From Lachnospiraceae bacterium (GTDB lineage: Bacteria > Bacillota_A > Clostridia > Lachnospirales > Lachnospiraceae): a stretch of 16,528 nt of DNA. Positions 12,972 through 16,528 of this stretch are shown here, piece by piece (positions within the stretch are counted from its first letter, which is position 1; every line of letters begins with the position of its first letter). The translations under genes were made by a program, and so were the position numbers. The notes beneath the pieces are model-generated. The model was given only the letters and a program-made list of their open reading frames with translations. It was not told the DNA's origin and made no database searches. Location: assembly GCA_017960415.1 (NCBI GenBank), contig JAGCZE010000251.1, positions 1-16,528 of the forward strand, in the 5' to 3' direction.

Positions 12972-15869
12972 ATGGAGATCAAAGAAATTATCAAAAATCT
13001 GACTTTGGAAGAGAAGTCCAAGCTGGTAGGCGGGGCGGATGCCTGGAATACCGTTGCGGTTGAGAGAGTCGGTATCCCTGCCGTAAGAGTCAGCGACGGG
13101 CCTCACGGATTACGCAAGACCATTGACGATGCGTCACTCGGTATCAACGGAACTGTCCAGGCTGTATGTTTCCCTTCGGGAGCAGGACTGGCTTCTTCAT
13201 TTAACAGAGATATGATGGAGCATCTGGGCGGCGTGCTCGGACGTGAGTGCAAGGCTGAAAATGTCAACGTTATCCTCGGACCGGCTATTAATATCAAGCG
13301 TTCTCCTCTGTGCGGAAGAAATTTCGAGTATATGTCGGAAGACCCTTATCTTGCGGGGCAGATGGCGTCGGCATATGTGAAAGGTGTTCAGGCTGAAGGC
13401 GTCGGCGTGAGCCTGAAGCATTTCGCGGCCAATAACCAGGAGAAGCGCAGGATGACCGTCAGTGCCGTTATTGACGAAAGAACCTTAAGGGAGATCTATC
13501 TTTCGGCATTTGAGGAAGTTGTCAGGTCTGCGAAGCCTGATACACTGATGTGCTCATACAATAAGATCAACGGAGTTTATTCATCGGAGAACAATTGGCT
13601 GCTCAATGAAGTTTTAAGGAACGAATGGGGCTTCGACGGACTAGTCATGTCTGACTGGGGTGCTGTCAATAACAGGCCTATGGGTGTTGAGACAGGCCTT
13701 GATCTTGAGATGCCTTCGAGCGCCGGGATCAATGCGAAGAAGGTTGAGGAAGCCGTAATAGAAGGAAAACTCGATGAAAAGTATCTGGATATCGCGGTTG
13801 AGCATGTTCTGAAGCTCGTTGACAAATATACCGGATTTGCGGCAAATGTTACCGAGGAGAATATCATTAAATATGCTCCGCGTGCCGTTGAGGAAGAAGC
13901 CCGGGATGCAGCTTACAAACCTGAGGAAGAGAGTAAACCGGCCAAGGAAAGCTTTGACCGCGTAGAGGATCATAAGGAAGCCAGGAAGATCGCGCGTGAG
14001 TGTATGGTACTTTTAAAGAATGAGGGTGCTTTACCTCTCGATAAGTCGAAGCAGATACTGTTTGTGGGCGAATTTGCGAAAAAGCCCAGGATACAGGGCG
14101 GCGGCAGCTCACATATCAATTGTACGAGGATCATCAGCGCCCTGGAGGCAGCATCCACAAGACATACAAAGGTTATGTACTCAAAGGGCTTCTCATCAAC
14201 AGAGGATGTGATCGATGAAAAGCTTGCGGCAGACGCAAAAGAGAAGGCTGCGGTTGCCGATGCGGTTGTTATCTTTGCGGGACTGCCCGATTCCTTCGAA
14301 TCCGAAGGCTATGACCGTAAGCATATGAGACTTCCCCAGTGCCAGAACAGGTTGATCAGGGAGATCGCCGATGTTCAGCCGAATACCGTAGTTGTGCTTC
14401 ATAACGGTTCGCCTGTATCGATGCCCTGGATTTCCAATGTCAATGCGGTCCTTGAAGCTTATCTCGGCGGAGAAGCTTCAGGTGAGGCGGTTGTTGATAT
14501 TCTGTTCGGCAAGGTAAATCCCAGCGGTAAGCTTGCGGAGACATTCCCTGTAAGCATCAAGGATACTCCTTCTTACAATAATTTTCCCGGCAACAGGCTG
14601 ACTGTTGAATACAGGGAAGGACTCTTTGTAGGATACAGATATTACGATAAGGTAAATGCCGAAGTACTGTTCCCGTTCGGACACGGTCTTTCTTATACAA
14701 CCTTCTTCTACAGTGACATAAAAGTTGAAACAGAAGGTAAAAATGCAAAAGTTAAATTTAAGATTAAGAATTCCGGAAAGTGCGCCGGAGCTGAGGTTGC
14801 GCAGGTTTATATAGGCAAGATCGACAGTGCTGTTTTAAGAGCACCCAAGGAACTTAAAGGTTTTGAGAAGGTATTCTTAAAGCCCGGCGAGGAAAAAGAA
14901 GTTGTATGTGAACTGAATGAAAGAGCATTTTCATATTATTCGGTCGGTGCTGGCAAGTGGGTTGTGGAGCCCGGCAGATATGTTATCTGTGTAGGCGCGT
15001 CAAGCAGGGATATAAGGCTTAAGGATGAAATAACATTTGCCATAGAAAATGAGGGCAGAAACGAATTTACCGAAGATCAGCTTCCGACTTATTTCTTCGG
15101 GACACCCGCAGCGATTCCTGATTCTGAATTCGAGACGCTGCTCGGTCATGAGATACCTCCGGTTGCTTACGATCCCGATGAAGAATTTAATATTGACATG
15201 ACTCTTGAGGATGTCAAGAATTCGCCTACGGCCAATAAGTATTTCGTTCCGCTTCTTTCAATGGTATGCCACAGAAATATGACGAAGAGGGAAGCTTACG
15301 AAGAAGAAGGCATGTCGGAGATGCCGCTGCATTCTGTTATCTGCATGTCCGGCGGAAGGTTCGGTCTCGATACCGCAGAGAGCATCATACAGGTGGTAAA
15401 CGGGGAGAATGTTTCGGAGAATCTAAAGAAACTAGGTTTGTCCAGCTGGGGCAGGATCAGTGCAAATCTGAACGAGACCGGATCAAAGGTTCTTGAAAAA
15501 GGAAAGAGTGTTGCACAGGGCGTTCTTGCAGCAGGAAGAAAGACTATTACAAAGGTTTCTGAGAACAGGGAGGAATGCGACATGAGTAGCGAAAACAACA
15601 GTGGTTTCAATGCCGAAAAGCTCGGAGAGATGCTTGGAGAGGCCGGTGCGAAGATCGGCAAGGTCGGCAAGGAAATGATCGACAAACTCGAACAGAGCGG
15701 TGTAAAAGATAAACTTGAAAACGCAGGCCTGAAGATCGGAGACAAGATCGACGAACTTGAGCTGAACAAGAAACTTGAGAAATTTGTAAATAAGGCATCT
15801 GAAAAAGCGGACGAACTTGAAAGAGGAATTAGGAAGAAGTTCGACGACAGTTCGGATGACAAAGATTGA
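12972..15869 (+). CDS. Cytoplasmic GH3 glycosidase with helical C-terminal tail
   Basis: This 965-residue family 3 glycoside hydrolase is probably a beta-glucosidase or beta-xylosidase acting on imported oligosaccharides; no signal peptide is visible. The N-terminal barrel carries VSDGPHGLR, GRNFEYMSEDPYL, SLKHFAANNQE and the nucleophile in VMSDWGA (Asp228). The alpha/beta domain holds RECMVLLKNEGALPL, GGGSSHIN and ESEGYDR, which contains the likely acid/base Glu. A FnIII-like domain follows (FPFGHGLSYT). The family normally ends near the MPLHSVICMSGGRFG...VNGENVSENLKKL segment; here about 140 more residues follow, forming Lys/Glu-rich amphipathic helices. An acidic insert also joins the first two domains (about 13880-13970). 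The ATG at 12972 follows aggaaggtggg; the GTG at 12960 lies within that site. Confidence 0.93.
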   Translation: MEIKEIIKNLTLEEKSKLVGGADAWNTVAVERVGIPAVRVSDGPHGLRKTIDDASLGINGTVQAVCFPSGAGLASSFNRDMMEHLGGVLGRECKAENVNVILGPAINIKRSPLCGRNFEYMSEDPYLAGQMASAYVKGVQAEGVGVSLKHFAANNQEKRRMTVSAVIDERTLREIYLSAFEEVVRSAKPDTLMCSYNKINGVYSSENNWLLNEVLRNEWGFDGLVMSDWGAVNNRPMGVETGLDLEMPSSAGINAKKVEEAVIEGKLDEKYLDIAVEHVLKLVDKYTGFAANVTEENIIKYAPRAVEEEARDAAYKPEEESKPAKESFDRVEDHKEARKIARECMVLLKNEGALPLDKSKQILFVGEFAKKPRIQGGGSSHINCTRIISALEAASTRHTKVMYSKGFSSTEDVIDEKLAADAKEKAAVADAVVIFAGLPDSFESEGYDRKHMRLPQCQNRLIREIADVQPNTVVVLHNGSPVSMPWISNVNAVLEAYLGGEASGEAVVDILFGKVNPSGKLAETFPVSIKDTPSYNNFPGNRLTVEYREGLFVGYRYYDKVNAEVLFPFGHGLSYTTFFYSDIKVETEGKNAKVKFKIKNSGKCAGAEVAQVYIGKIDSAVLRAPKELKGFEKVFLKPGEEKEVVCELNERAFSYYSVGAGKWVVEPGRYVICVGASSRDIRLKDEITFAIENEGRNEFTEDQLPTYFFGTPAAIPDSEFETLLGHEIPPVAYDPDEEFNIDMTLEDVKNSPTANKYFVPLLSMVCHRNMTKREAYEEEGMSEMPLHSVICMSGGRFGLDTAESIIQVVNGENVSENLKKLGLSSWGRISANLNETGSKVLEKGKSVAQGVLAAGRKTITKVSENREECDMSSENNSGFNAEKLGEMLGEAGAKIGKVGKEMIDKLEQSGVKDKLENAGLKIGDKIDELELNKKLEKFVNKASEKADELERGIRKKFDDSSDDKD
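15582..15869 (+). other. Internal in-frame start for a 95-residue GH3 tail protein
   Basis: Within the GH3 gene, AGGGAGGA (15567-15574, core GGAGG 15569-15573) lies 8 nt before an in-frame ATG at 15582, the same spacing as at tsaE and ispD. A product starting there would be a 95-residue, strongly charged amphipathic helix protein with repeated AG.KIG...K..DELE-like steps, matching the tail of the full enzyme. It could be a second product of the gene, or the remnant start of a once separate gene now fused to GH3. Confidence 0.4.
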
Positions 15870-15918
15870 CCGGCGGGCAGAATATTTGCCTTGGAGAAAA
15901 ACACGGAGGTTTAGTTCG

Positions 15919-16528
15919 ATGACTCATATTCATAATCCTATCATATGGGCCGATGTTCCCGATGTTGATGTTATAAGGGTGGGCAATGCCTTTTATATGG
16001 TCAGTACCAGCATGCATTCGATGCCGGGCTGCCCCATAATGCGCAGCTACGACTTGAAGCACTGGGAGCTTGTCAGCTATGTTTTTGACAGACTCGAGGA
16101 AGCTGAAGGCAACAATCTGGAAAACGGGAAGAATATTTACGGAAAAGGAAGCTGGGCGGCATGCCTCAGATATGTAAACGGGTATTTTTACTGTCTTTTC
16201 AATTCAAATGATGCCGGACACGCTTATATTTTCCGTACCAAAGATGCCGAAAGCTCCAACTGGGAAAGATTTCCGCTGAAAGCCAGCCTGCATGATCCCG
16301 CGATCCTGATCGACGGTGATAAACGGTATGTCCTTTACAGCAACGGTGATATACGGATCGTTGAGATGAGAGAAGATATGCTGGATGTGATACCCGAAAC
16401 CGACAGGCTGTTCTTTGAGTCCGAAAGGGAAGGTATGGGTCTGAGAGCCGAAGGCGGCCATGCATATAAGATCGGACATTACTATTACGGTATTTATATT
16501 GAATGGCCGAGAGAGGGTAAACGCAGAC
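15919..16528 (+). CDS. GH43 glycosidase, N-terminal part (runs off the window)
   Basis: An open frame of 203 codons runs from the ATG at 15919 to the right edge. GGAGG (15905-15909) lies 9 nt upstream, and 49 nt separate it from the GH3 stop. The start NPIIWADVPDVDVIRVG, then MHSMPGCPIMRSYDLKHWELV, is characteristic of GH43 beta-xylosidase/alpha-arabinofuranosidase proteins. All three catalytic residues of the family are visible: the general base Asp15 in VPDVD, the pKa-modulating Asp126 in LHDPAIL, and the general acid Glu178 in LRAEGGHAYK. No signal peptide is present, so it should act inside the cell, like the GH3 enzyme before it. The C-terminal part, including any accessory beta-sandwich, is outside the window. 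Confidence 0.9.
   Translation, partial: MTHIHNPIIWADVPDVDVIRVGNAFYMVSTSMHSMPGCPIMRSYDLKHWELVSYVFDRLEEAEGNNLENGKNIYGKGSWAACLRYVNGYFYCLFNSNDAGHAYIFRTKDAESSNWERFPLKASLHDPAILIDGDKRYVLYSNGDIRIVEMREDMLDVIPETDRLFFESEREGMGLRAEGGHAYKIGHYYYGIYIEWPREGKRR

Noticed and set aside
12341..13021. 226-codon minus-strand frame opposite the HAD gene
   Set aside because: The + strand carries intact HAD motifs and a good start; the antisense frame shows no domain.
15296..15904. 202-codon minus-strand frame rich in Ser, Phe and Leu
   Set aside because: It is the complement of the Lys/Glu/Gly-rich GH3 tail; its composition follows from that and it has no family motif or upstream ribosome binding site.

Overview
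The window looks like chromosomal DNA from a Gram-positive anaerobe of the class Clostridia, most likely a fibre-degrading Lachnospiraceae. This rests on protein character (a minimal SufC/SufB pair, an IspD of the MEP pathway, cytoplasmic GH3 and GH43 glycosidases, a YcxB-like protein), on strong GGAGG ribosome binding sites with several TTG/GTG starts, and on the tsaE-tsaB-rimI order. I cannot name the genus. Every convincing gene is on the + strand, and no rRNA, tRNA, CRISPR array or insertion sequence was seen.

Layout. (1) 1-441 is the C-terminal end of a flotillin-like protein, closed by a nested double-hairpin terminator. (2) 725-2077 is a membrane-anchored diguanylate cyclase with its own promoter and terminator. 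(3) A good extended -10 promoter at 2173-2201 starts a dense run of same-strand genes with no strong terminator before the window ends: a small acidic protein, a YcxB-like membrane protein, then tsaE, tsaB, rimI, RNase Z, a single-pass membrane protein of unknown function, and tsaD. This block centres on tRNA maturation: t6A37 synthesis plus 3'-end processing, with the acetyltransferase RimI. (4) Next come ispD and an unusual protein joining a cyclic-nucleotide-binding domain to an NhaC-type antiporter. (5) A sufC/sufB-like pair is probably a two-gene Fe-S cluster scaffold. (6) A HAD phosphatase, a 965-residue GH3 glycosidase and the start of a GH43 glycosidase suggest breakdown of imported xylo- or gluco-oligosaccharides inside the cell.

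Three points deserve attention. The first is the cNMP-binding/NhaC fusion, which predicts ion exchange gated by a nucleotide second messenger. The second is the helical C-terminal tail of the GH3 enzyme, which carries its own Shine-Dalgarno and in-frame ATG and may be made as a separate 95-residue protein. The third is a recurring pattern at three gene junctions (about 2981-3034, 6409-6528 and 7706-7767): short tandem repeats copy the last codons of the upstream gene, in two cases including the stop, and carry small ORFs placed for translational reinitiation into tsaE, tsaD and ispD.
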